In this document: piece by piece, positions 25,406 to 32,172 of the stretch
How the letters are laid out: the number at the start of each line of letters is the position of its first letter
Position numbering within the stretch: the stretch's first letter is position 1
Source: an uncultured Lachnospiraceae bacterium
Lineage (GTDB): Bacteria > Bacillota > Clostridia > Lachnospirales > Lachnospiraceae
Length of the DNA stretch: 32,172 nt
Direction: 5' to 3'
Assembly: GCA_947586255.1 (NCBI GenBank)
Contig: CANPXP010000033.1
Span: 1-32,172, forward strand
Made by a program: the position numbers and the translations under genes
The notes under the pieces: model-generated
Database searches by the model: none
Told to the model about the DNA's origin: nothing
The model's input: only the letters and a program-made list of their open reading frames with translations

Positions 25406-26785
25406 ATGGAATTATATATCACAGAACTGTCCAAGTACATCATCACACTGTTTATCGCGCTGTACACGCTGGAGTGCTTCCTCGTGTTCCGCCACCCGGA
25501 TGAGGAGAGCAGAGCGGGCTGTTATATCCGGCAGAATCTCCTCATGTTTCTGGTGCATTTTTCCTGCTTTCTCGTCATCTGCTTCGAGACGGGCAAGCCG
25601 GAGTACCTGCTGTTCTATGCGCTTCAGCAGATACTCCTGTTCGCTACGATTGTGCTTTTCCGCATGATATATCCGAAGGGCAACCGGCTGATCGTCAACA
25701 ATATGTGTATGCTGTTGAGCATCGGCTTCGTCATCCTGAGCAGACTTTCCTTCGAGAAGGCCATCAAACAGTTTTTTATCGTGGCGGCGTCCATCATTGC
25801 CGGTATGCTGATCCCGTATTTTATTCATCATCTGAAATTCTTAAAAACACTCACCTGGGTGTATGCGGCGGTCGGCGCCGCAGCGCTTGGCATCGTGCTG
25901 ATCCTGGGGGCGACGACCTACGGCTCCAAGCTGTCGTATTCCATAGCGGGTCTGACATTTCAGCCCTCGGAATTTGTCAAGATCATTTTCGTGTTTTTCC
26001 TCGCGAGCGCGCTCAGCGAATCCACCGCCTTTCCACGGATCGTGCTGACGTCCGTCCTGGCAGGGATCCATGTGCTTGTGCTGGTCGCTTCCAGGGACCT
26101 CGGCAGCGCGCTGATCTTCTTTATCGTCTATGTGCTCATGGTGTTCATCGCCACGGGCAACTGGCTGTATCTGCTCTTGGGGAGTGCGGGCGGCGGCGCC
26201 GCCGCAGTCTTTGCTTGCCGGATTTTCAGCCATGTGCAGGTGCGCGTGCAGGCGTGGAGAGATCCGTTCAGCTGCATTGACGACGCCGGCTATCAGATCA
26301 CGCAGTCGCTCTTTGCCATCGGCGGCGGCGGTTGGTTCGGCATGGGCCTGTTTCGCGGAACGCCGGATTCCATCCCCTTTGTGGAGGCGGATTTCATATT
26401 TTCCGCGGTGGCGGAGGAGCTGGGAATTGTGTTTTCCATGTGCATGATTCTGATATGCGTCAGCTGCTTTATCATGTTCATGGACATTTCCATGAAGCTG
26501 CAGGACAGGTTTTATCAGCTGATCGCTTTCGGGCTGGGTGTCATCTATATTTTTCAGGTGTTCCTCACGATCGGCGGCGGCACGAAGTTTATTCCGATGA
26601 CGGGCGTCACGTTGCCGCTCATAAGTTACGGCGGCAGTTCCGTGCTCACGACGCTTGTAATGTTTTTTATCATCGAGGGACTGTATATTATCAGGCAGGA
26701 AGAAGGTGCCAGACGTGACAAAAAGAAAAAGCGAAGACGAAGAGCGGAAGCCAAAGAAAGGCGGACGGCGGCGGAAGAGGAATAG
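25406..26785 (+). CDS. FtsW/RodA/SpoVE family peptidoglycan glycosyltransferase
   Basis: A 459-residue polytopic membrane protein (about ten hydrophobic segments). Conserved SEDS blocks are FQPSEFVKI, SRDLGSALIFFI, QVFLTIGGGTKFIP and TGVTLPLISYGGSSVLTT. SEDS proteins polymerise lipid II into glycan strands, partnered by a class B PBP, and such a partner follows directly. The basic C-terminal tail (KKKKRRRR) overlaps the start of the PBP gene by 80 bases. Which member (division, elongation or sporulation) it is cannot be decided. The ATG lies six bases after the U32 stop, so translation is likely coupled. Confidence 0.88.
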   Translation: MELYITELSKYIITLFIALYTLECFLVFRHPDEESRAGCYIRQNLLMFLVHFSCFLVICFETGKPEYLLFYALQQILLFATIVLFRMIYPKGNRLIVNNMCMLLSIGFVILSRLSFEKAIKQFFIVAASIIAGMLIPYFIHHLKFLKTLTWVYAAVGAAALGIVLILGATTYGSKLSYSIAGLTFQPSEFVKIIFVFFLASALSESTAFPRIVLTSVLAGIHVLVLVASRDLGSALIFFIVYVLMVFIATGNWLYLLLGSAGGGAAAVFACRIFSHVQVRVQAWRDPFSCIDDAGYQITQSLFAIGGGGWFGMGLFRGTPDSIPFVEADFIFSAVAEELGIVFSMCMILICVSCFIMFMDISMKLQDRFYQLIAFGLGVIYIFQVFLTIGGGTKFIPMTGVTLPLISYGGSSVLTTLVMFFIIEGLYIIRQEEGARRDKKKKRRRRAEAKERRTAAEEE

Positions 26786-28178
26786 ACAGATCATGTTCGT
26801 CACCTATCTGTTCGTCGCCGTGTTCCTCTGTATGATGGGGTATACGTGCTATTACGCGGCCACACACCAGCAGGAGCTGATCAACAACAGCTACAACGGC
26901 AGGCAGGAGCTGTTTATCGCGCAGAATACGCGCGGCAGGATCTATGCCGCCGGCGGACAGGTGTTGGCCGAGACGAAGACGGATGAAGACGGCAAGGAGA
27001 CGCGGGTCTACCCTTATGAGAACCTGTTTGCTCATGCGGTCGGCTACGCGTCCAACGGCCGTTTCGGCATCGAGGCGGAGAGCAATTACTATCTGATCAA
27101 CTCTAATGCCAAGCTCGCCGACAAGGTAGAGAACGATATGCAGGGCATAAAATATCCCGGGGACAACGTATTTTCCACGCTGGACGTCGGTATGCAGGAG
27201 GTCGCCTATCAGTCGCTCGGCATCTACAAGGGCGCAGTGATTGTCACGGAGCCCAGGACGGGCAGAATACTCGTCATGGTTTCCAAGCCCGATTTCGACC
27301 CCAACGCCATCGACGAGATCTGGGATGATCTGATCGCCGACAAGGAGAGCTCGGTGTTGCTGAACCGCGCAACCCAGGGTCTGTATCCGCCGGGATCCAC
27401 CTTTAAGATCATTACGGCGTTAGAGTATATCCGTGAAAATCCGGACACATACAGTCAGTACTCCTATCAGTGCGGCGGCAGGTTTTCACACGGCGAGGAC
27501 GTCATCAACTGTTACCACGGTACGGTGCACGGCAGCGTGGACTTTAAGAAGTCTTTTGCCAAATCCTGCAATTCCTCCTTCGCCAACATCGGTATGCAGC
27601 TTGATCGCGCAAAATTCGGCGAGACGCTCGACAGCCTGCTGTTCAACGGGAAACTGCCGGTCTCCTTCGCGTACAATCCGAGCCGGCTCGTCATCGACGA
27701 AAACACTTCGGATTCCGACGTCATGCAGGCGGCGATCGGCCAGGGAACGACGCAGATCACGCCGTTACACTTAAACATGATCACCTGCGCCGTGGCCAAC
27801 GGCGGCGTTCTCATGAAGCCTTATCTGGTGGACTGTGTCAAAAATGCCGAGGGGAATGTCATCAAGCAGTTTGATCCGTCCGTCTACAGGCGCCTCATGT
27901 CCGAGGAGGAGGCGGCCATACTGACGGATCTGATGGAAGAAGTGGTAAAGAGCGGGACGGGAACCAAGCTGTCCGGTCTGTCCTACACGGCGGCAGGCAA
28001 GACCGGATCGGCCGAATACAACAGCGTTAAAAGCGATTCCCACGCATGGTTTACGGGGTTCGCACCGGCGGAAGACCCGGAGGTGTGCGTCACCATCATC
28101 ATCGAAGGGGCGGGCAGCGGCGGAGATTACGCCGTGCCGATCGCGAAAAGAATCTTCGACGAGTATTTCGGCGTCTGA
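26706..28178 (+). CDS. Class B penicillin-binding protein (PbpA-like transpeptidase)
   Basis: About 490 residues. A basic cytoplasmic start (about 1-28) and one transmembrane helix (about 30-50) are followed by a short PBP dimer-like region and the transpeptidase domain. Active-site motifs are S231-TFK (SxxK), S287-C-N (SxN) and K432-T-G. The compact N-terminal part and pairing with a SEDS gene resemble PbpA-type enzymes that crosslink peptidoglycan for division or sporulation. The GTG at 26706 is chosen because AGGAAG lies close and the basic stretch is typical; ATG 26793 starting at the membrane helix is possible. The preceding SEDS gene overlaps by 80 bases. The gene ends only eight bases from the convergent HD-GYP gene. 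Confidence 0.87.
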   Translation: MPDVTKRKSEDEERKPKKGGRRRKRNRQIMFVTYLFVAVFLCMMGYTCYYAATHQQELINNSYNGRQELFIAQNTRGRIYAAGGQVLAETKTDEDGKETRVYPYENLFAHAVGYASNGRFGIEAESNYYLINSNAKLADKVENDMQGIKYPGDNVFSTLDVGMQEVAYQSLGIYKGAVIVTEPRTGRILVMVSKPDFDPNAIDEIWDDLIADKESSVLLNRATQGLYPPGSTFKIITALEYIRENPDTYSQYSYQCGGRFSHGEDVINCYHGTVHGSVDFKKSFAKSCNSSFANIGMQLDRAKFGETLDSLLFNGKLPVSFAYNPSRLVIDENTSDSDVMQAAIGQGTTQITPLHLNMITCAVANGGVLMKPYLVDCVKNAEGNVIKQFDPSVYRRLMSEEEAAILTDLMEEVVKSGTGTKLSGLSYTAAGKTGSAEYNSVKSDSHAWFTGFAPAEDPEVCVTIIIEGAGSGGDYAVPIAKRIFDEYFGV

Positions 28179-28185
28179 GAGCGCG

Positions 28186-29241
28186 CTAGTAGATGGCGCT
28201 GATTTCCAGCGAGCGCTCCACAGTCAGATCGATCTCCCGATCCTTCGTCTGCAGGATGGGCCTGGTGAGATGTGCTTCGTTGATGCGGATGATCTCGCCC
28301 TCCTCCCCGTCGCTTAAGAGCACGTGAAAACCCAGCTGGGTGCCGGCGATGCGGGACAGTATCGGCCGCAGAATCGACTCGTCGTACTTGTCGTAGCCGT
28401 CCCACTCGAAGTTGGCGATGACCTGAAAGGGATTGAGCGACGGCCTGTAGGTGCGCGGGGAAGTCATTGCCTCGTAGGCGTCTATGATGGCGATGTACTT
28501 GGCGTAGATGTCGATCTGATTGGAGTGCAGCCTGGAGGGGTAGCCCGTGCCGTCGCAGCGCTCGTGGTGCATCAGCGTCGCCTTCAGCACATGCTCGTCC
28601 ACATCGCAGTCCTTCAACATATCAAAGCCCAGCATCGTGTGGGTCTTCAGTTTCGTAAATTCCAGATCGGTCAGCTTGCCGGGCTTCCAGAGAAGCTCCT
28701 GGGGCAGCTTCAGCTTGCCGATATCGTAGAAGAAGGCGCACTGGACGAGCAGGAGAATGTCGGTTGAAGTCAGATTGAGCCATGTGCCGAACACGCCGGC
28801 GATCAGCGCGGAGTTTAAGCAGTGCGCGTAGGTCATGTCGTCCATGCCCGGCAGCATATTGTAGAGATAGTCCAGGAGCTGTTCCCCGTTTCTGGCGCGG
28901 GCGGAGATCGTCGTGTAAATCTCCATCAGGCTGTTCATCTTCACGGGCGTTCTGTTCTCCACGAAACCCCGCATCAGCGTGCGGAAGATTGCCATGCAGT
29001 TGTTGTATGTGAGTTCAAAGGATTTGAATTCCGGGCTGAGGCGCACCTTCTCAAAATGTGTCGTGGCGAAGTCGATCTCTTCCTTGATCGGAATCACGAT
29101 GATCGAGTGGCGCGACAGCTTCTCGATCACGGCGTCGTCCACGACGGTGTCCTTCGGATAGAGCAGCTTGTTCTGATAGTTATAGATGTCCTCGGCGATA
29201 ACCATGCCCTTTTCCAGAGCCATACGTGCAACGTTTTTCAT
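28186..29241 (-). CDS. HD-GYP domain protein with altered HD motif
   Basis: About 351 residues. The N-terminal ~110 residues are a helical/beta sensory-type region. The HD-GYP domain (about 135-275) shows YAHCLNSALIAG, the altered HD pair Y172-D173 in FFYDIGKLKLP, KTH (201), HHERCDGTGYP (225-235), and IIDAYEAMT (254). The usual HD-GYP reading is LHDIGK, so the metal-binding His is replaced by Tyr while the other ligands and the GYP motif are kept. The family degrades cyclic di-GMP or acts as a receptor; with this change hydrolysis may be lost or altered. It has a strong promoter of its own. The start follows GGGGGA. Confidence 0.82.
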   Translation of the reverse strand: MKNVARMALEKGMVIAEDIYNYQNKLLYPKDTVVDDAVIEKLSRHSIIVIPIKEEIDFATTHFEKVRLSPEFKSFELTYNNCMAIFRTLMRGFVENRTPVKMNSLMEIYTTISARARNGEQLLDYLYNMLPGMDDMTYAHCLNSALIAGVFGTWLNLTSTDILLLVQCAFFYDIGKLKLPQELLWKPGKLTDLEFTKLKTHTMLGFDMLKDCDVDEHVLKATLMHHERCDGTGYPSRLHSNQIDIYAKYIAIIDAYEAMTSPRTYRPSLNPFQVIANFEWDGYDKYDESILRPILSRIAGTQLGFHVLLSDGEEGEIIRINEAHLTRPILQTKDREIDLTVERSLEISAIY

Positions 29242-29287
29242 TGAAATTCCCCCGTTTGTACAATGATTTGTTAAAATATCTGATTAT

Positions 29288-29317
29288 AGTATAAAGCTGA
29301 TCTGTAAAAAGTGTCAA
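29288..29317 (-). promoter_or_regulatory. Strong sigma-A promoter for the HD-GYP gene
   Basis: On the minus strand, TTGACA (plus 29312-29317), 18 bases, then TATACT (plus 29288-29293). The -35 is perfect and the -10 has one mismatch. It lies 46 bases from the HD-GYP start. Confidence 0.65.
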
Positions 29318-29348
29318 TCAGTCCGCTCTTTTTATTTCGGATAAAGTG

Positions 29349-29357
29349 TGTTAAAAT
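29349..29357 (+). promoter_or_regulatory. Possible extended -10 promoter for the small conserved gene
   Basis: TG, one base, TAAAAT (29352-29357). The -35 region is only T-rich. It is divergent from the HD-GYP promoter and about 60 bases ahead of the next rightward gene. Confidence 0.35.
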
Positions 29358-29420
29358 AGCATTATTCGGTGAACAATACAGGTTGCAATGCGCGCGGACA
29401 GCGCACACTCGGGAAACGCC

Positions 29421-29741
29421 ATGAAATTTTATCAGAATCTCTATGTCGGGGAGAGCATCAAAAACCCGGCGAAGATCAGGAAAAAATTGAAGAGATACGC
29501 TAAGATGAACAACGTCTGGCTGATTGCCTACGCCGAGGAGAACCGGCAGCTGGAAATCTATCACTGTATCATGCTGCAGCAGTATTACTACAAGGCTCAT
29601 CCGCCCTGTGTCGTCGGAATTGCCGCGAGCTACGAGGAAGCGTCACAGCTTGTGTGCAGGATCGCGCAGGAGGCCGTGCAGCAGACGGGGCGCGCGGATC
29701 TGGCGGGGTATCTGTTTGCGGACGCCGCCGGAAACCGGTGA
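29421..29741 (+). CDS. Small protein of unknown function
   Basis: About 106 residues, soluble, beginning MKFYQNLYVGESI and basic in the first third (KIRKKLKRYAK). The middle has QLEIYHCIMLQQYYYKAHPPCVVGIA and the end is Glu/Ala-rich. I associate this pattern with short conserved proteins of Lachnospiraceae but know no function. The ATG at 29421 is chosen on resemblance; ATG 29388 (AGG six bases upstream) is possible and would add 11 residues. It is divergent from the HD-GYP gene and followed after 56 bases by the DUF2953 gene. Confidence 0.6.
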   Translation: MKFYQNLYVGESIKNPAKIRKKLKRYAKMNNVWLIAYAEENRQLEIYHCIMLQQYYYKAHPPCVVGIAASYEEASQLVCRIAQEAVQQTGRADLAGYLFADAAGNR

Positions 29742-29797
29742 GGGGCCCGCGGACTCTGTGAGAGCCGAAAACGAAAAGGAATCGACGAACAAACCTT

Positions 29798-30850
29798 ATG
29801 TTACATATTATTCTGCTCATTTTAAAAATTATCGGGATCGTCCTGCTCAGTGTGATCGGTCTCATCCTGTTGGCGATTCTCTGCGTCCTGTTCGTCCCCG
29901 TGCGCTACCGCGTCAGGGTGAACAGGGAAGCCGGCGACGGTAAGCCTCCGGCCGACGTCTATGTGAAGGTCACATGGCTTCTCCATCTGGTCAATATCCT
30001 GGTCAGATATCCGGCCGAGGTGACCGTGCGGGCGCGGATCTCGCTCTTCACGGTCTTCAGGATGCCGCCGCGGGAGCGAAGACACGGCAAAAAGCCGCCG
30101 GAGCCGAAGCGTCAGCTGCGGCGGGAGAGCCAGTCGGAACCGGAGAAACCGTCCGTGGAGGCGGCAGGGAAGGACGACGGGGCCGAATCCTCCGAGGCGA
30201 TTTCCACGGAAACAGTGGAAAGTCAATCTCCGGAGACAGCCGCTGAGCCGAAAGCTGTGCCGGGAACTTACGAACCCTATCAGGCGTTTGATGAGGGCAC
30301 CATGCCTTCGGAGGAGACCGATCGCGAAGAGGTCGAAACGCCGGAGAGCGCTTCCGGTTTGGGCAGGATAGCGGCGGTATTCTCGAAATGCAGACAGGCG
30401 ATCGAAAAAATAAAGGGCCTCTTTCAAAATATACGGTACACAATCCGCAAAATCTGTGATAAAATAAAATCTGTGTTGGATAATATACAGTATTACTGCG
30501 AGGTGATCGCGAGCGAGCCCTTTCGCGGCGCGCTCGGTCTGTGCGGGCAGGAACTGATGAGGATCCTTCGTATGCTGAAGCCTGCCGGATTCGAGGCGGA
30601 CGTCGTCGTCGGCATGAAGGATCCGGCCGCCACGGGACAGATCCTTGCGGTTTACGGGATGCTGTATCCGCTCATCGGGCAGCATGTGCGCGTCGCGGGC
30701 GATTTTGACTGCGAGGACATGCGGATCGAGGGCAGGCTGTATCTGCGCGGCAAAGTCAGGGTATTCACGCTGCTGCGCGCGGCGATCAGGATTTACTTTA
30801 ACAGAGATATCAAGCAGTTGATCAGATTGTTGAAAAAGGAGGATGCATAA
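29798..30850 (+). CDS. DUF2953 membrane-anchored protein (YtfI-like)
   Basis: A 350-residue protein. One membrane segment at the N-terminus (about 4-30) is followed by a short conserved strand region (VPVRYRVRV, VKVTWLLHLV). A low-complexity Pro/Glu/Ser-rich linker covers about 88-200. The DUF2953 domain (about 245-345) includes GLCGQELMRILRML, VVGMKDPAATGQ, and FDCEDMRIEG. The next gene is the GerW/YtfJ homologue, the same order as ytfI-ytfJ in Bacillus, so a role in the spore or its membrane is likely. The stop and next start overlap as TAATG. Confidence 0.85.
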   Translation: MLHIILLILKIIGIVLLSVIGLILLAILCVLFVPVRYRVRVNREAGDGKPPADVYVKVTWLLHLVNILVRYPAEVTVRARISLFTVFRMPPRERRHGKKPPEPKRQLRRESQSEPEKPSVEAAGKDDGAESSEAISTETVESQSPETAAEPKAVPGTYEPYQAFDEGTMPSEETDREEVETPESASGLGRIAAVFSKCRQAIEKIKGLFQNIRYTIRKICDKIKSVLDNIQYYCEVIASEPFRGALGLCGQELMRILRMLKPAGFEADVVVGMKDPAATGQILAVYGMLYPLIGQHVRVAGDFDCEDMRIEGRLYLRGKVRVFTLLRAAIRIYFNRDIKQLIRLLKKEDA

Positions 30851-31263
30851 TGGCAGAGAACAACTTTACCGGTGTGATAGAGTCGCTGATGAAGGGCATG
30901 AATGCGGTGCTCGCCACGAAGACGGTTGTGGGCGACGCCACGCAGTTCGGCGATACGATCATCCTGCCGCTTGTGGACGTCACTTTCGGCGTGGGCGCAG
31001 GCGCGAGCGCGGCGGATAAGAAAAACGGCGGAGGCGGAGGCTTTTCGGCCAAGATGTCGCCCAGCGCGGTGCTGGTCATCAAGAACGGCTCCACCAAGCT
31101 TGTCAATATCAAGAATCAGGACACCGTGACGAAGGTGATTGACATGATTCCGGATATCGTGGACAAGTTCACCGCGCCCAAAGAAGATATGATTGCGGAC
31201 GAGGAGGCTGTGGACATCGCCTTTCCTGAGGAGAAGAAGGACGGCGATACGTCCGCATCCTGA
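30850..31263 (+). CDS. gerW: GerW family sporulation protein (YtfJ)
   Basis: A 137-residue protein. It matches GerW/YtfJ: GDATQFGDTIILPLVDVTFGVG (about 28-49), the glycine-rich GGGGG stretch, and AVLVIKNGSTKLVNI. In B. subtilis the forespore-expressed YtfJ is needed for normal germination response. It is translationally coupled to the DUF2953 gene. The acidic C-terminal tail varies between members. Confidence 0.9.
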   Translation: MAENNFTGVIESLMKGMNAVLATKTVVGDATQFGDTIILPLVDVTFGVGAGASAADKKNGGGGGFSAKMSPSAVLVIKNGSTKLVNIKNQDTVTKVIDMIPDIVDKFTAPKEDMIADEEAVDIAFPEEKKDGDTSAS

Positions 31264-31330
31264 CAGGGGACAGGAACTTTTGGACACTTGGTTTCATATA
31301 TTATAGCAAAAGCATAAGCAGGGGTAGTCT

Positions 31331-31471
31331 ATGAAGAAACTGATCGGGCTTGCGGCTTTTTGTATTGCGGCGGGTATGCTGTTTATGCTTTTTTTGATGA
31401 ACCGCTTTGTGGGGCTGGTGCTGATTGCCCTGCTCTTGCTGATCGGCTATAATTTTTTCTGCTGCGACTGA
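31331..31471 (+). CDS. 46-residue two-helix membrane peptide
   Basis: A short frame starting MKKLIGLAAFC and ending NFFCCD. It contains two hydrophobic stretches (about 5-22 and 26-43) broken by MNRF, a typical hairpin-membrane design. AGGGG lies seven bases before the ATG. It sits between gerW and the J-domain gene on the same strand. The Cys pair at the C-terminus is notable. I know no function; similar short membrane peptides occur in Lachnospiraceae. No strong promoter is visible just upstream, although the AT-rich stretch 31280-31310 could hold one. Confidence 0.6.
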   Translation: MKKLIGLAAFCIAAGMLFMLFLMNRFVGLVLIALLLLIGYNFFCCD

Positions 31472-31492
31472 CGCGGCGTTTTGAGGAGTATT

Positions 31493-32032
31493 ATGGAAAA
31501 TTTTGAAGAGGTATTGGTACATGGCTCCGAGGATGAGCTCCAGGAGCTGAAGTCGTGGCTTTTTCGCGAAAACATAAGGCTTGTGACGGCCTCCAGGGAA
31601 CTTGAGAGTATGCAGGAACAGTTCCTCAAGGAAAAAATGCAGTTCCAGGAGGAGATGAAACTGTTGAACCGCAAGATTTCCGGCGAGCGCCAGCGGCTCA
31701 AGGAGGACAACCAGTTCTTTGAGAAGAAGATGGAAATTCTGAAGAACGGTTTCAGCCAGCTGGATATCGACCGCAGGAGACTGGATAAGGAGTGGGCGAA
31801 GCTGGCGGCCGAGCGGGAGCTTCTCAGTGAGCACAGCGCCTATGACAGCGGTATGGACGTGTCTGTGTTTTTCAGGGGCGTCAGGAATCCGCTCGCTTTG
31901 AAGAAGCGCTATAAGGATCTGATCAAGATCTTTCACCCGGACAATGTGGCGGGAGACAAGGAGATCATTCAGCGCATCAATAAGGAGTACGAGACGCTGA
32001 AGACGGATTATGAGGGTTTCAAGCAGGCGTAG
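31493..32032 (+). CDS. Coiled-coil protein with C-terminal J domain
   Basis: A 179-residue protein. Residues about 15-115 are charged coiled coil; the C-terminal ~45 residues contain a J-domain core with HPD at 148-150 (IFHPDNVAGD) and the flanking helix ALKKRYKDLIK. J domains stimulate the ATPase of Hsp70/DnaK. Here the domain is at the C-terminus, unlike DnaJ, and no Gly/Phe or zinc-finger region follows. The coiled coil may recruit or shape the substrate. The ATG at 31493 has GAGGAG just before it; the open frame upstream begins with a poor TTG. Confidence 0.78.
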   Translation: MENFEEVLVHGSEDELQELKSWLFRENIRLVTASRELESMQEQFLKEKMQFQEEMKLLNRKISGERQRLKEDNQFFEKKMEILKNGFSQLDIDRRRLDKEWAKLAAERELLSEHSAYDSGMDVSVFFRGVRNPLALKKRYKDLIKIFHPDNVAGDKEIIQRINKEYETLKTDYEGFKQA

Positions 32033-32057
32033 GGCGGTGCGGTCCGCCTTTCCATAC

Positions 32058-32091
32058 AAAAAAGAGCTTGTCCGTAAGACAGGCTCTTTTT
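32058..32091 (+). terminator. Intrinsic terminator after the J-domain gene
   Basis: AAAAGAGCTTGTC (from 32060) pairs with GACAGGCTCTTTT (ending 32090), one T-G mismatch, around CGTAA, with a T-run at the 3' side. It ends the transcript of the J-domain gene. Confidence 0.85.
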
Positions 32092-32098
32092 AATAGTG

Positions 32099-32172
32099 GT
32101 GCGCCCGGCGGCGCACGTTTCTAACGGGTGAAAGTCCCGAATCCGCCCGGTAGTGGGAAGGATACAGCCAAA
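32099..32172 (+). mobile_element. 5' end of a group II intron (cut by the window end)
   Basis: From 32099 the sequence opens with GTGCGCCCGG, the group II intron 5'-end type (GUGYG). It continues with CTAACGGGTGAAAGTCCCGA and GGATACAGCCAAA, which match my memory of domain I of introns common in Clostridia. The start is seven bases after the terminator stem-loop's T-run. Insertion behind terminators is the known habit of class C introns, but the class is not certain. The reverse transcriptase/maturase gene and 3' end lie outside the window. Confidence 0.7.

Noticed and set aside
1-32172. CRISPR array, tRNA or rRNA genes
   Set aside because: No regularly spaced direct repeats, no cloverleaf-type sequences and no rRNA-like stretches were noticed on reading both strands.

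Overview
The window reads as chromosomal DNA from a spore-forming, anaerobic, GC-rich member of the Lachnospiraceae (Clostridia). Pointers are a cotJABC spore-coat cluster, a GerW/YtfJ sporulation gene after a DUF2953 gene, a group B-type [FeFe] hydrogenase, ZapA, NusG-domain-II and Gx-transporter genes side by side, and strong AGGAGG-type ribosome binding sites. The genus cannot be named from the sequence. The first ~700 bases are clearly more AT-rich than the rest and carry a toxin-like gene with a disrupted 5' end among palindromes, so they look acquired. The last 74 bases look like the 5' end of a group II intron sitting just after a terminator, so both window edges touch mobile-type DNA.

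Layout: (1) 1-824, AT-rich accessory DNA. (2) 825-1887, cotJABC on the minus strand, divergent from an ABC ATPase and a fused GldF/GldG-type permease (2006-5201). (3) A monomeric [FeFe] hydrogenase, glutamyl-tRNA synthetase and a UvrD-type helicase (5310-10199). The helicase gene runs about 100 bases into an antisense DUF1292 gene and encodes a serine-rich tail there. (4) A divergent promoter region, then a GH13 debranching-enzyme homologue that has lost key catalytic residues, a DUF5662 gene, a small CGC-repeat protein and trpS. (5) An hflK/hflC pair, a TPR protein and a DUF4037 protein. (6) A NusG-domain-II protein, Gx transporter, ruvA and ruvB. (7) A minus-strand coiled-coil protein behind a near-consensus sigma-D (flagellar) promoter. 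(8) zapA, a U32 peptidase, an FtsW/RodA protein and a class B penicillin-binding protein. (9) A minus-strand HD-GYP protein whose HD histidine is Tyr. (10) A small conserved-looking gene, DUF2953, gerW/ytfJ, a 46-residue membrane peptide, a coiled-coil protein with a C-terminal J domain, a terminator and the intron start.

Most genes are housekeeping: translation (gltX, trpS), DNA repair (uvrD-like, ruvAB), cell division and wall synthesis (zapA, ftsW/rodA-like, PBP), membrane quality control (hflKC) and sporulation (cotJABC, gerW). The least explained parts are the sigma-D-linked coiled-coil gene, the apparently inactive GH13 protein, the helicase/DUF1292 antisense overlap, the toxin-like remnant and the intron after the terminator. 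Function calls rest on motif recognition alone; no database search was run.
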